This document shows, piece by piece, positions 8,797 through 17,863 of a stretch of 64,000 bases of DNA. The notes beneath the pieces are model-generated. The model saw only the letters and a list, made by a program, of their open reading frames with translations. It did no database searches and was not told the DNA's origin. The translations under genes and the position numbers were made by a program. Every line of letters starts with the position of its first letter. The first letter of the stretch is position 1. This stretch comes from UBA11358 sp049517655 (GTDB lineage Bacteria; Verrucomicrobiota; Verrucomicrobiia; Limisphaerales; UBA11358): the NCBI GenBank assembly GCA_049517655.1, contig JBEKRQ010000002.1, positions 558,001 to 622,000 on the forward strand. The letters are read 5' to 3'.

Positions 8797-8900
8797 ACCA
8801 CGGATTAACATAGATGCACACGGATAAAGGCAAAAAATTGAAGGAAGTTTGCACGAATGTTGTTTTCATCATCCGTGTTTATCCGTGTCCATCTGTGGTT
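8797..8900. repeat. Inverted repeat filling the gatC-gatA gap
   Basis: The left arm (8797-8826, starting ACCACGGATTAACATAG) begins two bases after the gatC stop. The right arm (8871-8900, ATCCGTGTTTATCCGTGTCC then ATCTGTGGTT) ends 8 bp before the gatA ATG. The arms are imperfect complements built from a 10-bp unit resembling ATCCGTGTTC, and the 44-bp centre is not repetitive. The transcript could fold into a long hairpin. The same family occurs at 53031-53129 and as single arms elsewhere. Confidence 0.85.
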
Positions 8901-8908
8901 GGATTTTC

Positions 8909-10372
8909 ATGTTGAACCAACTCACCATTTCCGAACTCGCCGCCAAGCTCGCCAAACGTGAAGTCTCCGCGCGCGAGGCGATGCAGTCATGCCTCGACCG
9001 GATCGCCCGCGTGGACGAGAAAATTCACACCTTCATCAGCCATAATGATGCCGATGCGCTCGCGCAGGCCGAAGCGGCTGACAAATTGCTGGCTCAAGGT
9101 GGTGGCGACAAAAACCGCCCGCTCCTCGGCGTGCCAGTAGCCATCAAAGACGTGCTTGCTGTTAAAAACCAGCCGCTCAATTGCGGCTCGAAAGTCCTTG
9201 GCAAATTCATCTCGCCCTATGACGCGACGGTCATTGAAAAACTGAAGGCAGCGGGCGCGATCGTTTTCGGGCGGCTGAACATGGACGAATTTGCCATGGG
9301 CAGCTCGACGGAAAATTCCGCGTTCGGCATTACGCACAATCCGTGGGACACCACGCGGATTCCAGGCGGCTCGTCCGGTGGCTCGGCGGCGGCAGTCGCG
9401 GCGGATGAGACAATTGCCGCACTCGGCTCGGACACCGGTGGCTCCATCCGCCAGCCCGCCGCGCTTTGCGGCTGCGTGGGTCTGAAACCAACCTACGGCC
9501 GCGTGTCGCGCTACGGTCTCGTCGCCTTTGCGTCGTCGCTCGATCAAATCGGTTCCTTCACAAAAAACGCGCGCGACGCGGCGACGGTGCTCGGGGTGAT
9601 TGCCGGGCACGACGCGCGCGACTCGACCAGTGTGCCGCAGCCGGTGCCGGATTACGCCGCTGCGCTGACTGGTAACATCAAGGGCCTCAGACTCGGTTTG
9701 CCTAGGGAATACATGGTCGGGGGTCTCGATGCGGAGGTAAAAGCGGCGGTGGACGCGGCGGTGAAGCAGTTTGAAAAACTCGGTGCGGAGATTGTCGAAA
9801 TTTCTCTGCCGCACACGGATTACGCAGCGGCTACATACTACATTATTGCGCCTGCCGAGGCGTCGGCGAATCTGGCGCGGTTCGACGGCATTCGGTATGG
9901 CGCACGGGTGGAAGGCGCGGACCCGATCGAGCTTTACGGCCGGACGCGCGGCGCGGGTTTCGGCGCGGAGGTGAAACGGCGCATCATCCTGGGCACCTAT
10001 GTTTTGAGCAGCGGCTACTACGACGCCTATTATCTGCGCGCGCAAAAAGTCCGCACGCTCATCCGCAACGATTTTCTGAAGGCGTTTGGGAAAGTGGACG
10101 CCATCGTCACGCCCACCACACCGACGGCGGCGTTCAAGATTGGCGAGAAATTCGACGACCCGCTGCAAATGTATCTGTGTGACGTGTTCACTCTGGCGTG
10201 CAACCTCACTGGCATCTGCGGCGTCAGCATTCCGTGCGGGTTCACCCAAAATCCGAAGCTGCCCATCGGTTTGCAGTTGCTCGGCAAGCCGTTCGGCGAG
10301 GAAATCATCTTGCGCCTCGGGCACGCTTACGAACAAAGCACGCCCTGGCATAAGCAGAAACCCCCGCTCTAA
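8909..10372 (+). CDS. gatA: Asp-tRNA(Asn)/Glu-tRNA(Gln) amidotransferase subunit A
   Basis: Amidase subunit that releases ammonia from glutamine for transamidation. It is 487 residues from the ATG at 8909; a frame extension to 8849 runs through the repeat arm and is rejected. The amidase-signature catalytic residues are visible: Lys in VPVAIKDV (about 80), the Gly/Ser loop GGSSGGSAAA (about 153), and the nucleophile Ser in GSDTGGSIRQPAA (about 178). The C-terminal part has the usual PTTPTAAFKIGE and NLTGICGVSIPCGF segments. The full length is intact. Confidence 0.96.
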   Translation: MLNQLTISELAAKLAKREVSAREAMQSCLDRIARVDEKIHTFISHNDADALAQAEAADKLLAQGGGDKNRPLLGVPVAIKDVLAVKNQPLNCGSKVLGKFISPYDATVIEKLKAAGAIVFGRLNMDEFAMGSSTENSAFGITHNPWDTTRIPGGSSGGSAAAVAADETIAALGSDTGGSIRQPAALCGCVGLKPTYGRVSRYGLVAFASSLDQIGSFTKNARDAATVLGVIAGHDARDSTSVPQPVPDYAAALTGNIKGLRLGLPREYMVGGLDAEVKAAVDAAVKQFEKLGAEIVEISLPHTDYAAATYYIIAPAEASANLARFDGIRYGARVEGADPIELYGRTRGAGFGAEVKRRIILGTYVLSSGYYDAYYLRAQKVRTLIRNDFLKAFGKVDAIVTPTTPTAAFKIGEKFDDPLQMYLCDVFTLACNLTGICGVSIPCGFTQNPKLPIGLQLLGKPFGEEIILRLGHAYEQSTPWHKQKPPL

Positions 10373-10397
10373 TCCGCAAATAATCGGGCTTGCCTTT

Positions 10398-10419
10398 TAA
10401 GTAACTCAATGGTTACTTA
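10398..10419. promoter_or_regulatory. Perfect palindrome, likely operator of the TetR regulator
   Basis: TAAGTAAC (10398-10405), a 6-bp spacer, then GTTACTTA (10412-10419): two 8-bp arms with perfect complementarity, 8 bp upstream of the TetR-family start codon. TetR proteins usually bind short palindromes next to their own promoter, so autorepression of the tetR-MFP-RND operon is the natural reading. No convincing -35/-10 pair could be assigned. Confidence 0.7.
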
Positions 10420-10427
10420 TCCAATGT

Positions 10428-11078
10428 ATGGTAAAATCCGCACGGTTGAACGACGGCACGGCGGTGCGCAATCCCGAACGCACGCGCGCACGCATCCTGT
10501 CCGCCGCGCTCAAGGAATTCGCCGCCAACGGTTTTGCCGGCGCGCGCGTGGACGCGATTGCGCGGCGCGCGGCCATCAACAAACGGATGCTCTACCATTA
10601 TTTCGGCAACAAGAAGCATTTATTCCGCGAAGTGCTGCGCCGCAAAATCGCCGAGCGGCGAGCCTCGGCTGAGGGCTTGTCGGGCGACCCGGCGGAGAGC
10701 CTGCCGTTCTGGTTCAAGCTCTCGTGCAAGGACGTGGACTGGGTTCGCCTGCTGGAATGGGAGGCGTTGCAAGGCTCGGACAAAAAGTTGATTGATGAGA
10801 GCAGCCGGCGGGCGCTGGGGGCACGGGCGCTGGGCCGCATCCGCAAACAGCAGGCGCTCGGCTATTTGTCCGGTGAATTTGAGCCGCGTCACATTTTGCT
10901 GGCCATGCGGTCGCTGACGATGTTTCCGATGGCGTTTCCGCAATTGACAAAGCTCATCATGGGCCGGCCGGTTTTCGATTCGCATTTTCAGAAGAAGCAC
11001 GTGGAATTTTTGCGGGAATTTGCCGCGGCATTCCAGCCAACGGGCAACCACCGCATCAAAAACCGTTCTGCAAATTGA
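10428..11078 (+). CDS. TetR/AcrR-family transcriptional regulator
   Basis: Probable repressor of the downstream efflux genes, 216 residues. The N-terminal HTH is clear: ARILSAALKEFAANGFAGAR then AIARRAAINKRMLYHYFGNK (about residues 20-60). The C-terminal ligand-binding half is typically unconserved; it has Phe/Trp-rich helices that could form a hydrophobic pocket. The ATG at 10428 is directly downstream of a perfect palindrome. The membrane fusion protein gene starts 7 bp after this stop, so the regulator is probably co-transcribed with the pump it controls. The inducer is unknown. Confidence 0.9.
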   Translation: MVKSARLNDGTAVRNPERTRARILSAALKEFAANGFAGARVDAIARRAAINKRMLYHYFGNKKHLFREVLRRKIAERRASAEGLSGDPAESLPFWFKLSCKDVDWVRLLEWEALQGSDKKLIDESSRRALGARALGRIRKQQALGYLSGEFEPRHILLAMRSLTMFPMAFPQLTKLIMGRPVFDSHFQKKHVEFLREFAAAFQPTGNHRIKNRSAN

Positions 11079-11085
11079 ATATGAT

Positions 11086-12174
11086 ATGAAAAATCTGACT
11101 TTTATCTCAGCATTGGTGCTCGGTGCAGCGATGCTGGTGGACGGCTGCTCACGCGGCGCCAACAAAGGCGCGGGCGGCGCGGGCGCGCCGGTGCTTGTGG
11201 CGGTGGCGGTCGAAACCAACGTGCCGGTGCAAATTGATCCGCCGCCGGTCGGCCATGTGATGGCTTACTCGACGGTGACAGTGCGTCCGCAAGTCGGGGG
11301 CATCATCAACCAAGTGCATTTCAAGGAGGGACAAGAGGTCAAGGCGGGCGATTTACTATTCACGATTGATCCGCGACCGATGCAGGCGGCTTTGGCGCGC
11401 GACAAAGCGCAATTGGAAAATGCGACAGCGCAGTTCAATCGCGATCAAAAACTCCTTGAAGCAAAAATTGAATCGCAGGATCAATTCGACGTCAGCAAAG
11501 CCAGCAGGGATACGCTCGCGGCAACCGTACAATCGGACGAATTAAATTTGAGTTTCACCGAAATCCGCGCGCCGTTCGACGGCATCACCGGCAGCCTCCA
11601 ATTTCACGAGGGCAACGTCGTCAAGGCGCCGGACGACACGCTGCTGACTATCAACCAGATTCATCCGATTTACGTCGCGTTCGCCGTACCGGAGCAATAC
11701 CTCCCGGAAATCCAAAAAGAAATGGGCGACCGGACGCTCAAGGTGCAGGTCGCGTTCGAAAACATGACCGTGCCGCCGTCGCAGGGCGAACTGACTTTCG
11801 TGAACAACACAGTGGATGAAGCGACTGGAACAATTCAGCTCAAAGCGACGTTCCCGAACGAAAACGACGTGTTGTGGCCGGGACAATTTGTGCATGTAGC
11901 ATTGAACCTGTCGGAATTGACCAATGCGGTCGTCGTGCCGTCGCAGGCGGTGCAAACGGGGCAAAATGGCGTGTTCATTTATGTGGTGAAAGCGGACCAG
12001 ACCGTTGAAGAAAGGCAGGTGACCATCGGCATCATGTATCAAGGCGAGACGGTGGTGCAAACGGGATTGAAAGCCGGTGAGACGGTGGTGACCGACGGTC
12101 AGTTGCGTCTCGCTCCCGGTGTGAAAGTGAACGTCAAATCTCCAGACCAGCCCACGCCGACCAGCACCCCATGA
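11086..12174 (+). CDS. RND efflux periplasmic adaptor (membrane fusion protein)
   Basis: Adaptor that links an inner-membrane RND pump to an outer-membrane channel, 362 residues from the ATG at 11086. The N-terminus is a probable lipoprotein signal: a hydrophobic run then LVDGC, although Asp before GC is unusual for a lipobox. Domains follow the AcrA order: barrel-sandwich halves around VRPQVGGIINQVHFKEGQEV and LSFTEIRAPFDGITGSLQF, a coiled-coil hairpin between them (about 90-145), then a beta-barrel and a membrane-proximal domain ending VTDGQLRLAPGVKV. The stop overlaps the pump start (ATGA). No TolC-type gene follows. Confidence 0.93.
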   Translation: MKNLTFISALVLGAAMLVDGCSRGANKGAGGAGAPVLVAVAVETNVPVQIDPPPVGHVMAYSTVTVRPQVGGIINQVHFKEGQEVKAGDLLFTIDPRPMQAALARDKAQLENATAQFNRDQKLLEAKIESQDQFDVSKASRDTLAATVQSDELNLSFTEIRAPFDGITGSLQFHEGNVVKAPDDTLLTINQIHPIYVAFAVPEQYLPEIQKEMGDRTLKVQVAFENMTVPPSQGELTFVNNTVDEATGTIQLKATFPNENDVLWPGQFVHVALNLSELTNAVVVPSQAVQTGQNGVFIYVVKADQTVEERQVTIGIMYQGETVVQTGLKAGETVVTDGQLRLAPGVKVNVKSPDQPTPTSTP

Positions 12175-15100
12175 GCGTTCCCGAATTGTTCATCCGCCGC
12201 CCGGTGATGACCACGCTGGTCATGTCGGGTATTTTGTTGGTTGGCATTATCGGTTACAGCCTGCTGCCAGTCAGCGACTTGCCGAGTGTGGATTATCCGA
12301 CGATTCAGGTTTCGGCAAGCCTGCCCGGCGCAAGTCCGGAAACCATGGCTTCGGCAGTGGCCACGCCGCTGGAAAAACAATTCTCCACGATTGCAGGCGT
12401 TGATTCGATGTCATCGGTCAGTGCGCAGGGCAGTTCGCAAATTACAATCCAATTTTCGCTCGACCGGAATATTGACGCCGCAGCGCAGGACGTGCAGGCG
12501 GCGATCACGCGGGCGGCGCGGCTATTGCCGCCGAACATGCCGGCGCCGCCGACTTATTATAAAGTCAATCCGGCTGATGCGCCGATTCTTTACGTGGCGA
12601 TGTCCTCGCCCACGCTGCCGCTTTCGACGGTGGATGATTACGCCGAAAACATGCTGGCGCAGCGCATCTCCATGGTGAATGGCGTCGCGCAGGTTTCTGT
12701 TTACGGCTCACAGCAATACGCCGTGCGCATTCAGGTGGACCCGAACAAACTCGCAGCCTACGGCCTCGGCATCGATCAGGTTGAGCAGGCGGTGGAACAG
12801 GGCAACGTGAACCAGCCTCTCGGCATTCTTTACGGTAAACACCAGGCGTTTACCATCCAGGCCAGCGGCCAGCTCAATAACGCGGCGGATTTCCGGCCGC
12901 TCATCGTTGCCTATCACAACGGCAATCCCGTGCGTCTGCAGGAGTTGGGGCACGTGCTTGACAGTGTGCAAAACAACAAGACCGCGGCGTGGTATAACAA
13001 CACACGCGGCATCGTGCTGGCTATTCAACGCCAGCCGGGCGCAAACACCGTCGCCGTGGTGGACAACATCCGCAAATTGTTGCCGCAGTTCCGCAATCAA
13101 ATTCCGGCGGCGGTAAACCTGGACATTCTTTTCGACCGTTCGCAGTCCATTCGCGCGTCGGTGGCGGATGTTGAACGCACGCTCTTTCTGGCTGTGTGCC
13201 TCGTCATCATGGTCATTTTTATTTTTCTGCGAAACCTGTCGGCGACGCTCATTCCGAGCCTGGCGCTGCCGATGTCCATCATTGGCACGTTCGCCGCGAT
13301 GGCGCTACTGAGTTACAGCCTCGACAACCTTTCACTCATGGCCTTGACACTGTGCGTCGGGTTTGTCGTGGACGACGCCATCGTGATGCTCGAAAACATC
13401 GTGCGTCACATGGAAAATGGCGAGCCGCCGATGCAGGCGGCGTTCAATGGGTCCAAGGAAATCGGCTTCACGATCATTGCGATGACACTGTCACTCACGG
13501 CGGTGTTCATTCCGGTTTTGTTCATGAGCGGATTGATCGGGCGCCTGCTGCACGAATTTGCCGTAACGATTGTGGTTGCGGTGCTGGTGTCTGGCTTCGT
13601 CTCGCTGACCTTGACACCGATGATGTGCAGCCGGTTTGTGCATCCGGAGCACGAACGCAAACATGGATGGATTTACAACTTTTTCGAGCGCTTTTTTTAC
13701 CGCCTACGCGGAACTTACGACCGCACTTTGAAAACCGTCCTGCACCACCGGCGCGCGACGATAATTGTGTCGCTCGTAGTTTTTGTCGCGACGGTGGTTC
13801 TGTTCGTCGTGATTCCCAAGGGCTTTTTCCCCGATGAAGACACCGGCCAGATTTCCGGCATCACCGAGGCGGTGCAGGGCATTTCCTTCGATGCGATGAA
13901 GGAGCATCAACTGGCCGCGGCGAAAATCATCGCTGCCGACCCGAACATCGACGGCTTCATGTCCGCGATTGGCAATGCAAACAGCGGCCGCTTTTTCATG
14001 CGCTTGAAACCACGCTCCGAGCGTAAATTGAACGTAAGCCAGATCATTCAGGAGCTCCGCCCAAAACTCGCGCAGGTACCGGGCATCAATGTTTACCCAC
14101 AAATCCCGCCGTTGATTCGTATTGGCGGCATGTCGAGCAAGGCGCTTTATCAATTCAGCCTGCAGGACACCGACACGAAGGAGCTTTTCCATTGGGCACC
14201 CATCCTGATGGCCCGGATAGCGGAGCAGACGAACATCCTTCAGGACGTGACCAGCGATCTGCTCATCGCCAACCCGCAAGTCACCGTCGAAATTGACCGC
14301 GACAAGGCTTCCGCGCTTGGCATCACAGCGGAGCAAATCGAAAATGCGCTCTACGACGCTTACGGCGAACGCCAATCCTCAACCATTTATAGTGACATCG
14401 CCGAATACTGGGTTATTTTCGAAGTCGAGCCACAATATCAACGTGATCCTGACGCGCTGGCGCAGCTTTACGTCAGCAGTTCATTCCCCACGACTAACAA
14501 CATTCCAAATCTCGTTCCCTTGAGCGCCGTCGCCAAACTCACGCGCGACATCGGGCCGATGAACATTTCGCACATCGGGCAGTTGCCAGCCGTCACAATT
14601 TCCTTCAACCTCGTGCCAGGTATTTCACTCGGCACCGCCGTCCAGCAGATCCAAAAACTCCAGGCCGACTTGCACATGCCCGCGACCACCAGCGCCAGCT
14701 TTCAGGGCTCGGCTGCTGTTTTCCAATCGTCCCAGAAAGGCCTCTTGGCTCTGCTCGGCATTTCCATTCTCATCATCTATCTCATCCTCGGCATGCTTTA
14801 CGAAAGTTTCATTCATCCGCTCACCATTTTGTCCGGCCTGCCCTCGGCAGGCTTGGGCGCGCTGATTACGCTGATGCTTTTTCACCTTGACCTGAACATC
14901 TACGGCTTTGTCGGCCTCATCATGCTTATCGGCCTCGTCAAGAAAAACGCCATCCTGATGATTGACTTCGCCATCACCGCGCAACGTGAACGCGGAAAAA
15001 AACCGGAAGAGGCGATCTACGAAGGCTGCCTGCTGCGCTTCCGCCCGATTATGATGACCACCATGGCCGCACTCATGGCCACGCTGCCCATCGCGTTGGG

Positions 15101-15293
15101 ACTCGGTGCCGGTGGCGAAGCGCGCAAGGCGCTTGGTCTGGCCGTTGTCGGCGGACTGATGGTGTCTCAACTGCTGACGCTCTACATTACGCCGGTGATT
15201 TACCTTTATTTGGAATCGTTCCGCCAATGGACTGTACGTAAACGCGCCAAACACACGGCAGTTCAGATGGGTATCAATCCGACGGCGGTTTAA
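12171..15293 (+). CDS. RND-family multidrug efflux pump, inner-membrane subunit (HAE1 type)
   Basis: Proton-driven inner-membrane pump of 1040 residues, full length for the AcrB/MdtB/MdtC class. The N-terminus (SVPELFIRRPVMTTLVMSG) and the first periplasmic segment (SLPGASPETMASAVATPLEK) are characteristic. The proton-relay region in TM4 is seen in LCVGFVVDDAIVMLENIVRH, with two adjacent Asp. The second half ends with GLVKKNAILMIDFAI and a TM bundle around RPIMMTTMAALMATLPIALG. Close MdtB/MdtC-like motifs suggest drug or detergent export, but the substrate is not predictable. An outer-membrane factor must be supplied from elsewhere. Probable control is by the TetR regulator two genes upstream. 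Confidence 0.95.
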   Translation: MSVPELFIRRPVMTTLVMSGILLVGIIGYSLLPVSDLPSVDYPTIQVSASLPGASPETMASAVATPLEKQFSTIAGVDSMSSVSAQGSSQITIQFSLDRNIDAAAQDVQAAITRAARLLPPNMPAPPTYYKVNPADAPILYVAMSSPTLPLSTVDDYAENMLAQRISMVNGVAQVSVYGSQQYAVRIQVDPNKLAAYGLGIDQVEQAVEQGNVNQPLGILYGKHQAFTIQASGQLNNAADFRPLIVAYHNGNPVRLQELGHVLDSVQNNKTAAWYNNTRGIVLAIQRQPGANTVAVVDNIRKLLPQFRNQIPAAVNLDILFDRSQSIRASVADVERTLFLAVCLVIMVIFIFLRNLSATLIPSLALPMSIIGTFAAMALLSYSLDNLSLMALTLCVGFVVDDAIVMLENIVRHMENGEPPMQAAFNGSKEIGFTIIAMTLSLTAVFIPVLFMSGLIGRLLHEFAVTIVVAVLVSGFVSLTLTPMMCSRFVHPEHERKHGWIYNFFERFFYRLRGTYDRTLKTVLHHRRATIIVSLVVFVATVVLFVVIPKGFFPDEDTGQISGITEAVQGISFDAMKEHQLAAAKIIAADPNIDGFMSAIGNANSGRFFMRLKPRSERKLNVSQIIQELRPKLAQVPGINVYPQIPPLIRIGGMSSKALYQFSLQDTDTKELFHWAPILMARIAEQTNILQDVTSDLLIANPQVTVEIDRDKASALGITAEQIENALYDAYGERQSSTIYSDIAEYWVIFEVEPQYQRDPDALAQLYVSSSFPTTNNIPNLVPLSAVAKLTRDIGPMNISHIGQLPAVTISFNLVPGISLGTAVQQIQKLQADLHMPATTSASFQGSAAVFQSSQKGLLALLGISILIIYLILGMLYESFIHPLTILSGLPSAGLGALITLMLFHLDLNIYGFVGLIMLIGLVKKNAILMIDFAITAQRERGKKPEEAIYEGCLLRFRPIMMTTMAALMATLPIALGLGAGGEARKALGLAVVGGLMVSQLLTLYITPVIYLYLESFRQWTVRKRAKHTAVQMGINPTAV

Positions 15294-15326
15294 AAATTCG
15301 TGTTCACCCGCATTGGTTTGTGATTA
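15294..15326 (+). repeat. Degenerate right-arm copy of the ATTCGTGTTC repeat
   Basis: It starts at the base after the RND pump stop and reads AAATTCGTGTTCACCCGCATT then GGTTTGTGATT, a diverged version of the arm before gatB (16241-16273). It ends beside candidate starts of the following exported protein. Confidence 0.6.
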
Positions 15327-16226
15327 AATGTCACCACCATACTTTGCGGGCCAAAATTCTGTCAATTATTTCTTGGAATAGCACTCGTCGTATGTGTGAG
15401 CACCATCCAAGCACAGGAACGCGAGGATCCAAAGTTTTCCAGCAAAGCCGAAAGCAGGGCAAAAAGCTTGAGCCAACAAATACAGCAGGAGATCATCCAG
15501 CTTAAGAACCATGAGTGGGCCGGGGAATATTATGAAGGCGACGGCACGGGAGAGAATGTTTCACTTTTGATTGCGCCCAAGCACGGTTATGTATTCGAGT
15601 GGCATGGTTGCTTGGGTTTATACGACCGAAATTATGGCAGTGTGACGGTAACGAATGGAAAACTGCAGCTCTCGTTTACATTCACCAATAAACATGAAGG
15701 ATTTGAAGGGATTGCGGAGAAATTTGTTCCTGTCCATTGGGGAGATCGAAAATATTTGATCCCGGCAAATGACATGGTCGGTTTCTGCAATGCAGTCAAC
15801 TCCCGTGAAGAACCGCGCAATGAAATACATGGCAGATTTCTACTTTCACAGGGAGATGAAAAGAAAAAAGTCACCGGGAAACCTTCGATTCCTGCTGAAT
15901 TTACTGGTTATTTATTGAAGGCGCCTATCGAAGCAAACATTATCAAAGTGATTTCTTCGAAATCTTGGACAAATAGTCATGGATGGCAAGTACGAGAAAC
16001 CGGCATCTTGATCAATGCAGGCAAAAAGCAGGGCTTGCTTCCAGGCATGGAATTATCAGTCACAAGTCCTGATATTGTAGAATCTCTCACAGTCAAAACG
16101 GTAGCAGATCAGCAAGCTGAGGGGATTATTAAACAAATAGATGAAAAAGATGTTCCGGAAATCGGTTGGAAATTCTCAACAATTCCCCGCTGGCGATTGA
16201 GAGAATATCAAGCCACCCCAGAGTGA
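15320..16226 (+). pseudogene. Exported protein of unknown function, apparent frameshift in the signal peptide
   Basis: The main reading frame runs 15324-16226, with its first usual start codon (GTG) at 15396, giving 276 residues. I do not recognise the family. The 24 codons before that GTG already read like the end of a signal peptide (LGIALVVCVSTIQA then QE), but that frame has no ATG, GTG or TTG. The frame starting GTG 15320 or TTG 15344 reads RAKILSII and then stops. Skipping one T in the run at 15369-15371 joins them into a normal signal peptide. So either the gene carries a 1-base insertion, or the assembly has an error. The body is low in G+C and contains a late Gly-rich segment (ILINAGKKQGLLPGMELSV) typical of FlgT/TolB-like small beta domains. 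Confidence 0.55.
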
Positions 16227-16240
16227 TTTGTTTCCATTTA

Positions 16241-16273
16241 AAAATTCGTGTTCATTCGTGTTCATTCGTGGTT
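16241..16273 (+). repeat. Triple ATTCGTGTTC repeat before gatB
   Basis: Three near-perfect tandem copies of a 10-bp unit (ATTCGTGTTC, ATTCGTGTTC, ATTCGTGGTT) end 17 bp before the gatB ATG at 16291. There is no left arm after the previous gene. Confidence 0.85.
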
Positions 16274-16290
16274 AAACTTCCCGCGCAATT

Positions 16291-17796
16291 ATGGACTACG
16301 AAGCGGTCATCGGACTGGAAACGCACGTCCAGCTCAAAACGAAATCGAAGATGTGGTGTGGGTGCGCCAACGCGTTCGGCGCGCCGCCCAACACAAACGT
16401 CTGCCCGGTTTGCCTTGGCCTGCCTGGCATCCTGCCCGTCGCCAACGAAGAAGCGCTGCGGCTGACGGCACTGACCGGTTTTCTGCTTAACTGCACCGTG
16501 TCGCGCTATGCCAAGTTCGACCGGAAGAATTATTTCTATCCGGACATGCCGAAGAATTACCAGATCACCCAATACGACAAACCATCCACGGTTGGTGGCT
16601 TTGTTGAGTTCGAGTTCAACGGCGGCACCGCGCGCGTGCGCATCACCCGCGCCCATCTGGAGGAAGACGTCGGCAAGAGTTTCCATTTCGAACGCAACAG
16701 CGGCGTGGACTTCAACCGCGCCGGTGTGCCGCTCATGGAAATCGTTTCCGAACCCGACATCACCAGCGCGGACATGGCCTACGAATATCTCAACGCGCTC
16801 AAGGACATTCTTGTTTATGGCGGCGTGAGCAATTGCGACATGGAAAAGGGCATGGTGCGCTGCGATGTGAACGTGAGCGTGCGGCCCACAGGTTCGAAGG
16901 AACTCGGCGCGAAAATCGAAATCAAAAACATGAACAGCTTTTCCGGCGTGCGCCGCGCGCTGGAATACGAAATCCAGCGCCAGACTGAGGCGTTGAAAAA
17001 GGGCGGCAAGCTCATCCAATCCACGCGCCGCTGGGACGACGGGACGGGCGTCACCGAAGAGATGCGCACGAAGGAGTATGCGCACGATTACCGCTACTTG
17101 CCGGACCCGGACCTGATGCCATTTGAGCCGACGGAAGCGTGGCTGGCGGATGTCCGCAAGCGCGTGGTGGAATTGCCGTTGGCGCGCAAGCAGCGATTCA
17201 TGCGCGATTACGGTTTGCCGGTGTCCGATGCCGAGACGTTCAAGAATGACGTGCCACTCGGAAATTATTTTGAGCGTGAAGTGAAAGAAATTCCTAATGA
17301 CATCCAAGGCGAACAGAGAACCAAACGGATAAAATCCATTGCAAACTGGGTCATTAACGACTTTCGAGCCAAAGTAGCTGAAAAAAACGAAAAAAGATTT
17401 AGTGTAACGGTTGGCGTTATCGGCGATGACGTAAAACCTTTCACAATTGAGGAAGCACGTCTTATGCAAGGTGGTCTTGTAAGACTAATTGGACTCATGG
17501 AAAACAATACGGCAAATATTGCAACCGCCCGACAAGTTTTCGCCGAGATGTTCGAAACTGGTGAATCGCCAGAAAAAATAATTGAGAAGAAGGGCTTGGC
17601 CCAGGTCAGCGACACCGGTGTGATTGAAAAATTCTGCGACGAAGCGATTGCCGCAAACCCCGGGCCGGCGAACGATTTCAAATCCGGCAAGGCCGCTGCG
17701 TTGAACTTTCTCAAAGGCCAGGTGATGAAATTGAGCAAAGGCAAGGCGAACCCGGCGCTGGTTGGAGAAATTCTGGAACGGAAACTCAAGGGTTAA
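16291..17796 (+). CDS. gatB: Asp-tRNA(Asn)/Glu-tRNA(Gln) amidotransferase subunit B
   Basis: tRNA-binding and kinase subunit that activates the misacylated tRNA for amidation, 501 residues. The N-terminal catalytic cradle is clear: GLETHVQLKTKSKMWCGC, then NTNVCPVCLGLPG with the zinc-type cysteines, then YFYPDMPKNYQITQYDKP and RAHLEEDVGKS. The C-terminal YqeY-like tail (about 390-500) has GESPEKIIEKKGL and GQVMKLSKGKANPALV. Bases about 17281-17590 (residues about 330-433) are clearly richer in A+T than the flanks although the protein reads through intact, which suggests a recombined segment. It is separated from gatA by about 6 kb. Confidence 0.95.
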   Translation: MDYEAVIGLETHVQLKTKSKMWCGCANAFGAPPNTNVCPVCLGLPGILPVANEEALRLTALTGFLLNCTVSRYAKFDRKNYFYPDMPKNYQITQYDKPSTVGGFVEFEFNGGTARVRITRAHLEEDVGKSFHFERNSGVDFNRAGVPLMEIVSEPDITSADMAYEYLNALKDILVYGGVSNCDMEKGMVRCDVNVSVRPTGSKELGAKIEIKNMNSFSGVRRALEYEIQRQTEALKKGGKLIQSTRRWDDGTGVTEEMRTKEYAHDYRYLPDPDLMPFEPTEAWLADVRKRVVELPLARKQRFMRDYGLPVSDAETFKNDVPLGNYFEREVKEIPNDIQGEQRTKRIKSIANWVINDFRAKVAEKNEKRFSVTVGVIGDDVKPFTIEEARLMQGGLVRLIGLMENNTANIATARQVFAEMFETGESPEKIIEKKGLAQVSDTGVIEKFCDEAIAANPGPANDFKSGKAAALNFLKGQVMKLSKGKANPALVGEILERKLKG

Positions 17797-17863
17797 CAAC
17801 AAAGAAACCGGGGAACCAGGAAGGCAAAAACTTTGTTTCTTCGTGCTTCAATTCGCCCGCGCA

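Noticed and set aside
9000..10340. Long antisense reading frame opposite gatA
   Set aside because: It lies entirely on the opposite strand of a conserved gene, has high Arg/His content and no domain signal; it is a G+C-rich shadow.
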